Shown: positions 33,132 through 43,930, numbered from the stretch's first letter. The stretch: 64,000 bases of DNA from Sepiola atlantica (GCA_963556195.1 OY744547.1:3517171-3581170); one strand, 5' to 3'. Made by a program: numbers and translations. The notes: a model not told the origin generated them from the sequence alone.

Positions 33132-33770
33132 TTTATACGTGTGGTCGGATAGTATATTGTTGGCTTCTTGATGGAAGTCTGCGATTTTAGAGTGTTCTTG
33201 TGTTTTTTTGTTTTTCTTTTTGATAGCTGATTATTGATTTACCATAATTATGCGTTATTTGCGAAATTCCTCGAACAGGAAAACACACCAAACCAAAGAC
33301 GGGCACGTTTGTTAATTTGACGGGCAACACGTCAAGCTAAAGAAAGCAAAAACATCTCAGACACATCGGCGGTGTCTTTATCTCTGAACACGATCGAAAT
33401 GATTTTACGCAGATTATAATTAAAAGAACATGGCTAGAATTCTCGCGATAATCTCCTAAAATCTCGAAATAATTAACATTTAAAGATTCTTTGTTGGTTT
33501 GTTTGTTTTTTTTTGTTTTTTTTTGATAATATCATTGGATTCATTATCGCTGTTGTTTCTGCCATTTAAAAACTATGCCAGGGTAATTTTGTAATTATTA
33601 GTGGGTGAATTGTCTAATGAAATGTTGTAAAAAAAAAAGAAGAGTAAAACAGCCTGACACCCGATTCATTAGGGTGAGTCAAAAGTGTTAATAAAGTGAA
33701 CATGAAACCAAGTTTTTCAAGAGTGCTCAATACCAAGTAGAGCATTTATATTATTACATAGACAATATTA
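33132..33770. other. Intergenic, no gene seen
   Basis: AT-rich with T-runs (about 33505-33525). No supported feature. Confidence 0.45.
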
Positions 33771-34090
33771 TAGCTTTACGTCAATCAACCAACGTGTCAA
33801 TGCGTATACGTCATCTTGTCAAAGGCAGAGTTTAAAAAACAAAACAAAAAAAACAAAAACAAAAAAAACAAAAAAAACAAACAAAAAACAAAAACAAAAA
33901 AAAAACAAAAAAAAACAAAAAAAAAACAAAAAAAAAAACAAAACAAAAAAAACAAAACAAAAAAAAAAACAAAACAAAAAAACAAAAAAAAAACAAAAAA
34001 ACCCAAAAAACAAAAACAAAAAAAAAACAAAAAAAAAACTGACAAGATGCGGTAATATGCATTGAAACGTTCGTTGATTGACGTAAGGCT
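33771..34090. repeat. Foldback repeat with a (CAAAA)n loop
   Basis: AGCTTTACGTCAATCAACCA at the left pairs with TTGATTGACGTAAGGCT at the right, and CATCTTGTCAAAGGC pairs imperfectly with CTGACAAGATG. The interior (about 33835-34040) is almost only A with single C. It creates spurious Lys/Asn and Phe-rich frames. Confidence 0.8.
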
Positions 34091-34553
34091 ATATAAGTGT
34101 AGGTATACGTGGGCGAAGCAGTTCGAGCCGCGGAACGTAACCACTGTGGATTGTAGCGTCGTGTGGGGGTGTGAAAGCCGCAAACGTGAAACGATCTCGA
34201 ATCGGCGAACTTGTATTTAAATACGAGTGTACACTCTCTTTCAAAAAAATGACGGGGTCAAAATTCAAGATAACCGCACCACTTTTATGTCTCCTTACGA
34301 ATATTAAAATCAAGATAGAATGATACTAAACCTTATGTCTAGAATAATGATACGGATTTTGATCATAATCAATGATATTATACTGATTGTAGAAAATGTC
34401 TAAAATTGAAGGGGTTTCAGTAAGAAATTCAAATAGTTCAATCATCGCAATCTTCGATAAAATACGGAAGAAAATCTAAAACTGAAATCATTTAAAAGAT
34501 TGCCTTACACAGGCAGCATTACATTCAGTCCTGTGTTTTGTTAAATGCTGATT
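34091..34553. other. Intergenic, no gene seen
   Basis: No supported feature. Confidence 0.45.
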
Positions 34554-34555
34554 TA

Positions 34556-34938
34556 CAGCGTGATTCATAAGTCACTTAGCGATTTATTTTTGAAATTCTA
34601 AAGTTAAAAAGTACGGTAATACAAAACAGAAAGTGTATTCAACAAATTCATTTATGGGAGTTTATGATTACAGCAAATTTTCAAAATTTCCACCTTCGTT
34701 TTGCATGCATAGCTCCATTCTTTTTTGCAAGGAATTTACGACTCTTTGTAGCATATTTGATTGATTATGAAATAAATATATATATATATAGAAACAAATA
34801 CATGAACGAACAAATTTAAAATAAAAAATAGCAGTAATTAGAGAGTAAGATAACAATTATCAAAAGTTCATAGTATGTTTGTGCTTCATATGATAATCAT
34901 TTTAAATAGCTAAGTGAAGTGACTTATGAATCACCCTG
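34556..34938 (-). mobile_element. Internally deleted Tc1/mariner-type element (MITE-like), copy 2
   Basis: Both ends are kept: CAGCGTGATTCATAAGTCAC at the left and GTGACTTATGAATCACCCTG at the right, flanked by TA (34554-34555 and 34939-34940). The interior keeps only the last part of the transposase (minus-strand reading LQRVVNSLQKRMELCMQNE) and the 5' non-coding end, joined through a short (TA)n. It is a deletion derivative of the element at 32347 and 52131. Confidence 0.9.
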
Positions 34939-34940
34939 TA

Positions 34941-35287
34941 GTTTAAACGTGATAATTGACAATAATTATTATAATCTGCAGTTTGTAAAAAATTAAACAA
35001 CAAATGCCTAAAATTCCATTCTGATGCCCAATTAAAACAACTTTTAACAGAATTTAAAAACAATGATTGTCAACTTGGAGACATGGAGGATCTGTTAAAG
35101 GCGTTAGTCAATCTTCACTTCGACATTGTTCTAGTAGCTGAATATTCAACATTTACTACAGACGATACAAAGAATCATAATATAAATACACTTCTACGTA
35201 GCCGTGGCGAACGGAACAAGAACAATCTACTCATGTTAATTACATAACGGGTTCAGCTCAAAATTCTCGAGTTCGACATGGAGTTCA
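34941..35287. other. Intergenic, possible decayed coding-like repeat
   Basis: About 34980-35240 is a smooth, less repetitive sequence, but its frames are interrupted and I recognise no family. Confidence 0.35.
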
Positions 35288-35303
35288 CCATATTCGTCTA
35301 GTA

Positions 35304-35640
35304 TTGATTTACTCCTCTCCAGGAGTTAGGCACAAGGCCAGTTTTTATCTTACTCCCACAAGTAAGATGTGACCCAAGGTCGGGTCGGGAAAGTGGGGTT
35401 TAAAAATTGCCTGGGCAGCCCCGTCGGCATTCCCCGGTAGAGGCGCCTCAGGCAGTAAGCAATAAACTTACTCCTCCCCAAAGAGGGGAGGCGAAGCCTG
35501 GGAGGGTGGACCTCCTAGAATTGCACAGGACAGACCCATAGACCGGCGTAAATCAAGACCCGAAGGCCAAGACAATACCAGTCTATGGGGTGCAGTATCT
35601 ATCGGAACAGATACTACACTTTGATCTTAGCCAAAAGGCC
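35304..35640 (-). mobile_element. U2-headed SINE-like element, copy 3, with target duplication
   Basis: Minus-strand reading begins GGCCTTTTGGCTAAGATCAA and then AGTGTAGTATCTGTTCC, which matches about nucleotides 10-45 of U2 snRNA as known across eukaryotes. It then leaves U2 and follows the family body to ACTCCTGGAGAGGAGTAAAT. CATATTCGTCTAGTA occurs on both sides (35289-35303 and 35640-35654), a 15-16 bp target duplication as made by LINE-driven insertion. Short subfamily. Confidence 0.9.
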
Positions 35641-35714
35641 ATATTCGTCTAGTAGTTCGAAAAAGATTAATCTGAAAAAGCTCGCGGGTTGTCATCTGTA
35701 TAAACAGATAACGG

Positions 35715-36140
35715 TCCCATCGCCGCAATGTTGCATCCTTGTGCCTGTCTTACAAATACTTCAATGGATTATGCTTCGATGAACTGGCTACTCTGGTGCC
35801 CCCCCCCTCGACGTAAATTCACTAGACCAACTCGACAATCAACTAAATCCCATCCATTCATTGTGGAGGTCCCCAGATGCCGGAGAGCATTCTACTCAAA
35901 TAGCTTCTTTCCTCGTGCTGCTGGCCTCTGGAACTCCCTCCCTACCCCCTGTTTCCCCGACACTACGGACATGCATAAATTTAAAACTAATGAAAACAGA
36001 CATCTCGCTGCGCAGATCCCAATTTAGGTTGCCCCCCCCCCAACCTTCTCCCCTTTTCTTTTTTCTCAGTAGCCCCTTACGTTTACAGTGGCGGCCTGCC
36101 GTGTTTGGCGTGAATTATGTTGAAAAAATAAATAAATACC
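35715..36140 (+). mobile_element. LINE 3' end (Jockey/CR1-like), copy 2
   Basis: Frames around 35728-36027 encode KFTRPTRQSTKSHPFIVEVP, RCRRAFYSNSFFPRAAGLWN and then DMHKFKTNENRHLAAQIPI, the C-terminus of the LINE described at 16895. The 3' UTR follows, with GTAGCCCCTTACGTTTACAG. A C-run near 35800 (eight C) shifts the frame. Truncated and dead. Confidence 0.85.
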
Positions 36141-36734
36141 TAGAAATGGATAGATTAGAGCCATAGTACAAGGCTATTAAATAAGGTTGCCGGATTTGAT
36201 CTGACCCCGTCGTCCTTAATGAAGGGGTAATTTAATGAATCAATAAAGAATTTAGCAAACTGCACATGCGCAGCTCAACCCTCTCTTAACCCTAACCCTA
36301 ACCCTAACCCAGCTCAACCCTCTCTTAACTCGGCGTCTCTATACGCTTACCTAGCAATGTGGTTCTTCCTGATTACTAGGTTCACGAGTTCCTCGCATCG
36401 ATCCTGCTTCATTTGAATTAAATCCATGGCGGTATCGGCGGAATTAGTTAATTCGCCATATTGTGCCGACAGTTGATTGAACAGCTATCTAGTCATGACA
36501 TTCGAGTGATCCTCGACCCACCCTAACCCTAACCCTAACCCACCCTTATTCAGAGCCACTAGAGATGGCTTTAAATCGGACGATTCCCCAGTAAATATTT
36601 CGCATGAGGATATTCTATGTAAGCGGATTGGGGTCTTCTTCTTTCGTGCGAATCAGATGATTCTGGTGTTGGCATTAGTTTCCCCGATGTTTTTCTAGTT
36701 AGAAATCTTTCTGTAAAGAAATCGGTTACTTACG
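36141..36734. other. Intergenic with two short CCCTAA islands
   Basis: CCCTAACCCTAACCCTAACC-type islands at 36289-36310 and 36521-36540, each placed within an otherwise ordinary sentence of sequence (AGCTCAACCCTCTCTTAAC on both sides of the first). They look like small telomere-repeat insertions or expansions. Confidence 0.6.
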
Positions 36735-36739
36735 GGCAG

Positions 36740-36862
36740 GACCACGAGAAGGTTGCCAACATCCCTAAGTGACAGTGGTACTGTGGAACCGGCTGGATTC
36801 GAACTTGGAACACTTCAGTCCGTGTTGATATCCACTTAACCACCGTCACCTCCCAGCGGATT
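36740..36862 (-). mobile_element. tRNA-derived SINE fragment
   Basis: Minus-strand reading has an A-box-like TGGTTAAGTGG and a B-box-like AGTTCGAATCC about 35 nt apart, as in the internal pol III promoter of tRNA genes. It lacks a tRNA 3' end and continues into repeat-like sequence. A piece of the same head (CCACTTAACCACCGTCACCT) also occurs near 53958. Confidence 0.65.
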
Positions 36863-37520
36863 GGGTTAGTGTTAGCTAGACAACCACCCGTTGAGAACGA
36901 AGGGTTACGCACAACTAATGGTTTAATACCCATTAGGCATACTTAGGGTATCGACCGCCACCCCTGTATCATGAGGAGAAGCCGAATTTAAGATATCGAT
37001 TCGTATCCTAGAATTATTGACTGCCACCCGGACTTAAACTTACTGTTTAGGTAAATGAGAGGCATGTTTTGCAGTGACGTTGCGTAACTCGCAGGAACTT
37101 CAAACGCCTAACTTGACAAACTTCTTTGTCTGCAAACAGCACTCTTATTTATTTACAACTTCAATCAATCTCATAAAAAAAAACGTATTTTATGGCGTTC
37201 ACAACGACAGGAAGGACGCGCATCACAAACATGCTTCTGCGCATGCGCGAGATAATTTTTTGTACTTTCCATTTTCAAGTAATTAATTGCGTGCTTTTTC
37301 GTCGTTTGCCGCCGGGAAAACGTGTTTAATCGATTAGTTGTTTGATTAGAAAAAATAAAAAACAAAAAAAACATTGCGTTGATGGGAACAATGAAATGAG
37401 GAAAAAGAAACAGGTAAAAATGAATGTAGACTTGACTCACTTTAATAAGTAGCAGTCAAATTGAGATTCATCATCAACATGCCGGCACTTAGAGCTCTTG
37501 GTGCCGCTCAATTTCATCAA

Positions 37521-37556
37521 ATAGGGTTAGGGTTAGGGTTAGAGTTAGGGTTAGGG
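37521..37556. repeat. Short TTAGGG island
   Basis: About six TTAGGG units, one with TTAGAG, on the plus strand, opposite in orientation to most arrays here. Confidence 0.85.
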
Positions 37557-37733
37557 TCCCCGCTCTTTATAAATAAAAATAAACTTCGACCTTTTTTTAA
37601 TCAACAAAAATTTAAAAAAAACCAGAGAATTATCGTATGTTAATGTGATTATGGATTTCAGTGTTCGGACTGACTTCTTCATCTTGGCTGCCATGCTCAC
37701 AACGTTTCGGCCGTTCTGCTCTCCGGCCTTCAT

Positions 37734-37978
37734 CAGGTGTCCTGTATCGAACTCGGGAACCGTCTTTCTGGACTCTCAAACCAAATCCATTTATTGTCAC
37801 TCGGATTCCATTTTTATGCTCTGGGACACACTCGTTAATTCTCCGTTACTTTTAGTTCTGCTGCTGCCGCTGAATGTTACTTTCACTGCCTTCGACCAGG
37901 ATTGAACTTAGCACCTCCAGATAACTTGCAACTTTCGAACCAACGGCCATCTGTCACGAGTTCGATACAGGACACCTG
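37734..37978. repeat. Inverted repeat pair, 22 bp perfect arms
   Basis: CAGGTGTCCTGTATCGAACT at 37734 is complementary to AGTTCGATACAGGACACCTG at 37959-37978. The arms are part of a repeat with CAACGTTTCGGCC and CTCCGGCCTTCATCAGG to the left. Confidence 0.75.
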
Positions 37979-37984
37979 ATCATC

Positions 37985-38402
37985 CTAAGTTGGGAGCTGT
38001 GCAGCGAAATGTCGTTTCACATTAGTTTTAAAACCTCTGCATGTCAATACAGTCGGGGAAACAGGTAGCAGGGAGGGAGTTCTAGAGGCCGGCAGCACGA
38101 GGAAAGAAGCTATTGAATTAGAAAGCTCTCCGGAATCTGGGGACCTCCACAGTAAATGGATGGGATTTAGCTGATTGTCGGTTTGGTCAAGTGAATTTAC
38201 GTCGAGGTGGGCACCAGAGCAGCCAGTTCATCAAAGCACAATCTATTGAAGTACTTGTAAAACACGCACAAGGATGCAACATTGCGGCGATGGGACAGGG
38301 ACTGGAGCTTGGTGGATAGTTAGGGACTTATTAAGTTGACGACTCTTTTTTCGACCTTGTCTAGGAGGAAGAGACTAGTGGATGGTGCACCAGCCCAGCG
38401 AG
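37985..38402 (-). mobile_element. LINE 3' region fragment, copy 3
   Basis: Minus-strand sequence is the C-terminal coding region of the same LINE as 16895, from the SLFLLDKVEKRVVNLISP region (near 38320-38402) to the KTNVKRHFAAQLP region (near 38000). It is interrupted by stops and lacks the 3' UTR. Its left edge abuts the 37957-37978 arm. Confidence 0.8.
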
Positions 38403-38441
38403 ATAGACTGAGTTTATGAATTAAATCATTAGTACATATTC

Positions 38442-38491
38442 CAGCCCTAACCCTAACCCCAACCCTAACCCTAACCCTAACCCTAACCCTT
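38442..38491. repeat. Short CCCTAA island
   Basis: About eight CCCTAA-type units. It produces the VRVRVRV-rich frame on the minus strand. Confidence 0.85.
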
Positions 38492-38987
38492 ACCATTTTT
38501 TTATCTTTCTCCGATCTTTTTTCTTCAAATTTTGCCAGTATAAAAAGAAGGAACCTATCTGTTAAACAACTAAAAGAAACTATACGATAGGGAAGTTTGT
38601 AATTCAGCAAATAAAAAGATTCGTTATGGGAGACGAAATGCTATCGGTAAAATTGTAATTTACGTTCCCGCGGGTTGCGCTGTAAGAAAAAATGAATAAA
38701 TAAATATGGTAGATTGCTTTTTAGGAATAAATAAATAAATTCTGTAGACTGAGTTGTATGAATATTTTTAATTTTTATATTTCGCGCTGTCCTTATTTTT
38801 TTGTATTGTCTATTTCCAAAAAGATTTGGCACCGTGAAAATGGTAAAAGACACCAACCGATAAGAAACTTTGTAAATAATATTTTCTGATTAGTAAAGAT
38901 ATGAATATCTCACTATTTACAAGAATCTTTCAATAAGAATTCAAAATGGCGAGCGAAAATAGATTTTAGTTATCTACCTTCCACAGC
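38492..38987. other. Intergenic, no gene seen
   Basis: AT-rich; no supported feature. Confidence 0.45.
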
Positions 38988-39302
38988 GGTAAGATGTGAC
39001 ACAAGGTCGGGAAAGTGGGATTTGATAAACCAGCGCTCGAGAAGGACAGCACTATGGTCGTTAAAAATTGCCTGGGCAGCCCCGTCGGCATTCCCCGGTA
39101 GAGGCGCCTCAGACAGTAAGCAATAAACTTACTCCTCCCCTAAGAGGGGAGGCAAAGCCTGGGAGGGTGGACCTCCTAGAACTGCACAGAACAAACCCAT
39201 AGACCGGCGTAAATCAAGCCCCGAAGGCCAAGACAATACCAGTCTATAGGGTGAAGTATCCATCGGAACAAATACTACACTTTGATCTTGGCCAAGAGGC
39301 AA
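38988..39302 (-). mobile_element. U2-headed SINE-like element, copy 4 (3' truncated, long form)
   Basis: Minus-strand head is GCCTCTTGGCCAAGATCAAA then GTGTAGTATTTGTTCC. The body matches the family, including a middle segment (CCATAGTGCTGTCCTTCTCG and then GCGCTGGTTTATCAAATCCC) that is absent from the short-form copies. It stops near CACATCTTACCGCTG, lacking the last 50 or so bases. Confidence 0.85.
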
Positions 39303-39914
39303 GTAAGAAAATATTCCGCTTACCAAGAAATATAATAAAGAAATCGGAGCTGATGTATTATCGGTAAAGTTGAAATTTAAGTTTCACACTTTCTTCTTCT
39401 CTGCACCCTCTCTCTCTCACAGAAGTGATGTTGCTAGTCTCAGTCTTTTCTATAAGTACTATTATGGCACGTGTTCTTGAGAATTGTCTTAAGCAAGCTG
39501 CAGCAAAGGAAACAGGGAACAGATCAGACAATTAAAAAAAAAACTCATGCCATAATGGTATTTGTTATATTCAAGTAATCACAAGACCTTTTTAAGTAAG
39601 ACGTGTATCTGTGTGACTATGTGTATGTGTATGTGTGTGAGTATGTGTGTGTGTGTGTATCGATGTGTGCGTGAGAAGGTGGAAAGAGATTAATTTCTCT
39701 TGACGTCATTATCAAATGTTTGATTACAACGTAAACATTTACATAGAAATAATCCTCCCATTGTTTATGTAAAGAAATGTTATTTTGATGTCAATAAATT
39801 TATTCAAATTGCAAATTTCGTTCGGGAGATTATCTTGTATTTAATTCCATTGAAAGCGACATTAAGCGAATTATTAGATTCTTTATTTTGAAATTTCAAC
39901 GGAAAATACAATAG

Positions 39915-39915
<1 letters not shown>
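39303..39915. other. Intergenic with a (GT)-rich patch
   Basis: GT-rich stretch at about 39610-39670. No gene. Confidence 0.5.

Positions 39916-39977
<62 letters not shown>
39916..39977. repeat. (TA)n microsatellite
   Basis: About 30 TA units. Confidence 0.95.
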
Positions 39978-39980
<3 letters not shown>

Positions 39981-40077
39981 ACACGTATTGTACTAGTTTC
40001 TGTAGATGTGAATCCGTATGAAACTCAAGTGTTTATAAAAAGTGCTCAGTAGCAGGAAGAGCTGTTCTTAAGTATAC

Positions 40078-40256
40078 ATTTTTATTTATACAAACATTAT
40101 TGGTTACATATGTGCATACATGTTTCGGTTGTACTCTTCACAGAGAGTCAACCTCTTCAGATCAAAGAAGACAGAGAAGAGGTTGACTCTCTGTGAAGAG
40201 TACAACCGAAACATGTATGCACATATGTAACCAATAATGTTTGTATAAATAAAAAT
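40078..40256. repeat. Perfect foldback element, 81-bp arms
   Basis: Arms 40078-40158 and 40176-40256 are exact complements (for example CATGTTTCGGTTGTACTCTT against AAGAGTACAACCGAAACATG) with a 17-nt loop. Perfect pairing suggests recent formation or a fold-dependent copying mechanism. (TA)n follows on the right. Confidence 0.95.
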
Positions 40257-40261
40257 TTATA

Positions 40262-40444
40262 CTATATATATATACATATATATGTATATATATACATATA
40301 TATATACATATATATATATATATACATATATATACATATTTATATACATACATATATACGCATATATATGTATATATATATATATATTTACAGTAGTAAG
40401 GCTAATTTCTTCTTATTTTTTATTAAGTTATAAAATTATATATG

Positions 40445-40482
<38 letters not shown>
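40262..40482. repeat. (TA)n-rich degenerate region
   Basis: TATACA and TATGTA variants, then a tract at 40445-40482, with about 55 bp of AT-rich unique sequence between. Confidence 0.9.
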
Positions 40483-40485
<3 letters not shown>

Positions 40486-40957
40486 ATAATTTTAGACCTC
40501 AGTTCTGATACCCCGACTTCTATATCCATGTGCGCAACGATTCAGTTGTACAAATGAGAAGTATAAATACTGAATTTCATCAGTACGAAAAATTGCCTCA
40601 TTAAACTAAAACAATTAATTCTTTACAAACAGAATGGACCTTCTTGTCGATCATTACGTATGGTTTGAGCAGTGATGTAAGTGCAATTGCCAACTAACCC
40701 TAACCCTGACTATCACTAAAATTGCAAAGCTCTAAAATTAAACGTATGGTGTACTCTTCAGCAATTGACAGTGTTTATGTAAACATTCGGAGTTCGCTTA
40801 CTCACGGGCTGTAACTTACGGCCGAGTTTCGAATCCAGTGTCATCTCAGACTCGTGGGGAAAGAGCGTAATATTTATTTATAAAAATGATGTAAAGAACT
40901 TAGACACTTTTGGTATACTACGGTTTCGCGAGAAAGGGGCCCTCCAGCAAGGAAACC

Positions 40958-40960
<3 letters not shown>
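40483..40960. other. Intergenic, possible tRNA-like trace
   Basis: About 40825-40845 has GAGTTTCGAATCC, a B-box-like motif, without a convincing partner. No gene seen. Confidence 0.35.
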
Positions 40961-41011
<51 letters not shown>

Positions 41012-41019
41012 CTATATAC

Positions 41020-41100
<81 letters not shown>
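40961..41100. repeat. (TA)n microsatellite
   Basis: Long TA tract with CATATCTATATACATATACA interruption near 41005. Confidence 0.95.
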
Positions 41101-41102
<2 letters not shown>

Positions 41103-41704
41103 TTTAGATTTTTCACTTATAAAATAGATCATTCAGTGAAGACCGGGGTTGTTCCAATAAAAAACAAGCTCGATGATACTCGATTACAGAGTACAGAGCA
41201 TTTATATGTGATTTCATGAAGGCTTACCAAAGCATTCCTTTCAGGACACCAATGATCACCATTAAAGATATTTTTTCTTACAAATACTATTTATTCAAAT
41301 TAAATGTTTTTTCCTACACGTGTTTCACTACCAAGCAGTTACTTGCTTGGCAGATCACCAGGGAAATTAAATGTCTGGAATACTGGTTTCAACTGCCGAC
41401 AATACACAATGTGGCGTTGCAATAGTTGAGGTCACTTAAGAAGAGAAGAGGAAAAGAATAAAAATAAAAGTCAAAATTAAAAAGCAATGAAGAACAACGA
41501 TAAAAAAAGAAAGTCCTAGAAAAGTCTTAGAAAAGTAGCTCGTGCATTATTTCTTCCACCAAGCCAACAAGCAAATAATCGGTCCCAAATACATTCAATA
41601 AAACCATAAAACCGGAACAATGTGCGATAATACACTTTCACGTCGACCGGCACAATGATGAATAAATCCCCCCCCCCACAAAAAAACAAAAGAACTAAAT
41701 CATT

Positions 41705-41706
<2 letters not shown>
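41101..41706. other. Intergenic, no gene seen
   Basis: About 41310-41365 has ACACGTGTTTCACTACCAAG followed by CTTGCTTGGCAGATC, a dispersed-repeat-like phrase with a small self-complementary part. C-run at 41669-41677. Confidence 0.4.

Positions 41707-41777
<71 letters not shown>
41707..41777. repeat. (TA)n microsatellite
   Basis: About 35 TA units. Confidence 0.95.
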
Positions 41778-41782
<5 letters not shown>

Positions 41783-41850
41783 TGAGCTTTGTTTTTATCC
41801 TGATACTGGTTAAAGATATTATTTATATATTTAAAGTATTATCTTACTCA

Positions 41851-41851
<1 letters not shown>

Positions 41852-41940
<89 letters not shown>
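41852..41940. repeat. C-run, (CT)n and (TA)n compound microsatellite
   Basis: Nine C, then about 18 CT, then about 21 TA units. Confidence 0.95.
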
Positions 41941-41943
<3 letters not shown>

Positions 41944-41956
41944 CTTTTTACCTACA

Positions 41957-42221
41957 GATCATCATCATGATAATCATGATCATGATCATGATCATCATAA
42001 ACATCATGATGATGATCATAATCAAGATCATGATGATTATGATGATGCTAGTGATGATGTTGATCATGATGATCATCATCAACACCATCATCATCATCAA
42101 CATGATGATGATGATCATCATCAACATCATCATTATCATCATCATCATCAACATCATCATGATGATCATAATCAGGATGATGATCATCATCATGATGATC
42201 ATAATCAGGATGATGATGATG

Positions 42222-42278
<57 letters not shown>

Positions 42279-42279
42279 G
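41957..42279. repeat. (ATC/ATG)n degenerate trinucleotide array
   Basis: Mixed ATC, ATG, AAC and ATA triplets, with ATC and ATG blocks forming short hairpins (GATGATCATC), ending in a clean (ATC)n run. It yields Met/Ile-only frames on both strands, which are not genes. Confidence 0.95.
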
Positions 42280-42634
42280 GCGGTAGCAATGCTACATTGG
42301 TAGACCTCAACGTGATTCGACCTTTCATATTATCGTCGAGCAAACTTTTTCAGATGTTAAAGACAGCTCCTCTTCTTATTCACCATAAATACGATAACGC
42401 TAGACTATTATCCACGACGATTGCATAAGCGAGCCACATGACCAATTCGACTCTCCATTCAATCGGAATGGCGTCATTTTAATTTCTGAAATATCCGAAG
42501 ACGCCAACGAATTAAAAGGCAATATGTGTATCAGCGATGTATCGCCGCCAATTGATGACATCTAAGAATTCCTACAGATTATTCAGAAAAGGTTAACGTT
42601 CGTACATTCAATGACCCAGACAATTTCATGAATA

Positions 42635-42636
<2 letters not shown>
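42280..42636. other. Intergenic, no gene seen
   Basis: No supported feature. Confidence 0.4.
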
Positions 42637-42725
<89 letters not shown>

Positions 42726-42731
42726 TATATT
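42637..42731. repeat. (TA)n microsatellite
   Basis: TA tract with two TATGTA interruptions. Confidence 0.95.
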
Positions 42732-42984
42732 TAAAAACATTATTAAATTATTAAGTCTTGATAAGACTTTTTCTTATATTTTCAATTTTCCGAATGGTCT
42801 ATTTAGTGTTTCCGTCAAATTGCTGTATGTAAGTTCCGTGGGTTTCTTGTTCCGTTTTCTTTCCTTTTACGCGAGTACTTTCGATTTGATTCGTCAAATG
42901 TCTTCAGGCGATGTTAGTCTTGGTTTCTTAAAAAATATGACTTAACTTTTGAGGTTTTTAAAATTATTATAACTGCCAGTAATG

Positions 42985-43010
42985 CCTATATATATATATA
43001 TATATATATA
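42985..43010. repeat. (TA)n microsatellite, left flank of a MITE
   Basis: About 13 TA units up to the MITE terminus. Confidence 0.9.
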
Positions 43011-43567
43011 CAGGGTGTCCCAAAATAATGTATACACCCTTTGAATTGTTATAACTCGTTCAATTTACTGATTTTTATTTGCAAGATTGATAAACAAGAT
43101 TGAGTAAGAATATTCATTTAAAAATACTGACAGTAAAATTAACAAAAACATAGAAAATTAACTTTTAACAAAGATAAAGGCTACGTAGGGTAATTTCAGA
43201 ATGTTCACAAAATGAACCCTCATCCTAACCCCAACCCGTTCTGCTCAATACACTTTCCATTTAGTGAAGACGTGAAGAATTGTACCTACAAACGTCCTGC
43301 GACATTTACTCCAGTATTTGAGCACATTCTACTACAATTACTACTCCCATTTGTTTGCAATTACTTCAGGTTTCTTGCTTTAAACATTGTAGCCTTTACC
43401 TTTATTAAAAGTTAATTTTCTATGTTTTTGTTAATTTTACTTTCAGTATCTTTAAATGTGTATCTTACTGTTCTACTCTTTTATCAATTTTGTTTGCAAA
43501 TCAAACTCGGTAAATTGAACGAGTTATAACGATTCAAACGATGTATACATTATTTTGGGACACCCTG
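43011..43567. mobile_element. MITE with CAGGGTGTCCC termini
   Basis: Left end CAGGGTGTCCCAAAATAATG and right end CATTATTTTGGGACACCCTG are perfect complements. Further in, TTATAACTCGTTCAATTTAC also pairs. Length 557 bp, no ORF, flanked by TA belonging to a (TA)n tract on both sides. Probably a Tc1/mariner-group derivative. A second, internal inverted pair (AATTAACTTTTAACAAAG near 43156 and TTTATTAAAAGTTAATTTTC near 43400) makes it a nested foldback. Confidence 0.9.
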
Positions 43568-43594
43568 TATATATATATATATATATATATATAT
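43568..43594. repeat. (TA)n microsatellite, right flank of a MITE
   Basis: About 13 TA units. Confidence 0.9.
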
Positions 43595-43789
43595 TGCTCA
43601 ATGTCCAACCACGCTTGTCTTGACTCTGCACTGATGATTCCAGTGCGACGGGAAACAATGGCGATATAAACAGAGAACACATACAGCAGCTGGTATTCCA
43701 AAATTGTCACCCATTTTGTACTGAACAGGCCCAAAGTCGCTTAACTCCGGTGACTTAGCGTGAACCGGTGTGTCAACGTGATTATGACA

Positions 43790-43930
43790 TACCAGCGCAG
43801 AGATGCAATATTGTGGTGATGAGACAGCGACTACATTTTCGTAGACAGTGCGGGCTTTATTAGGTTAGAGACCTGTCTAAGGGGGAGAAAACAAACCAGA
43901 TGTGGCAACAATACTCCATGATTGGTGTCA
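43790..43930 (-). mobile_element. Decayed LINE fragment
   Basis: Minus-strand reading includes TTGCCACATCTGG and CACAATATTGCATCTCTG, parallel to the CCHIW and RRNVASL regions of the LINE at 16895. Strongly degraded. Confidence 0.5.

Noticed and set aside
33816..34183. Lys/Asn-rich and Phe-rich ORFs
   Set aside because: Readings of an A-rich (CAAAA)n tract.
35590..35640. Genuine U2 snRNA gene
   Set aside because: Only about 40 nt of U2 are present; the Sm site and 3' stem-loops are missing and the same non-U2 body follows at every locus.
36740..36862. Functional tRNA gene
   Set aside because: Boxes are tRNA-like, but a further copy of part of the head at 53958 and the lack of a 3' end point to a SINE.
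41948..42428. Met/Ile ORFs on both strands
   Set aside because: Degenerate ATC/ATG microsatellite.
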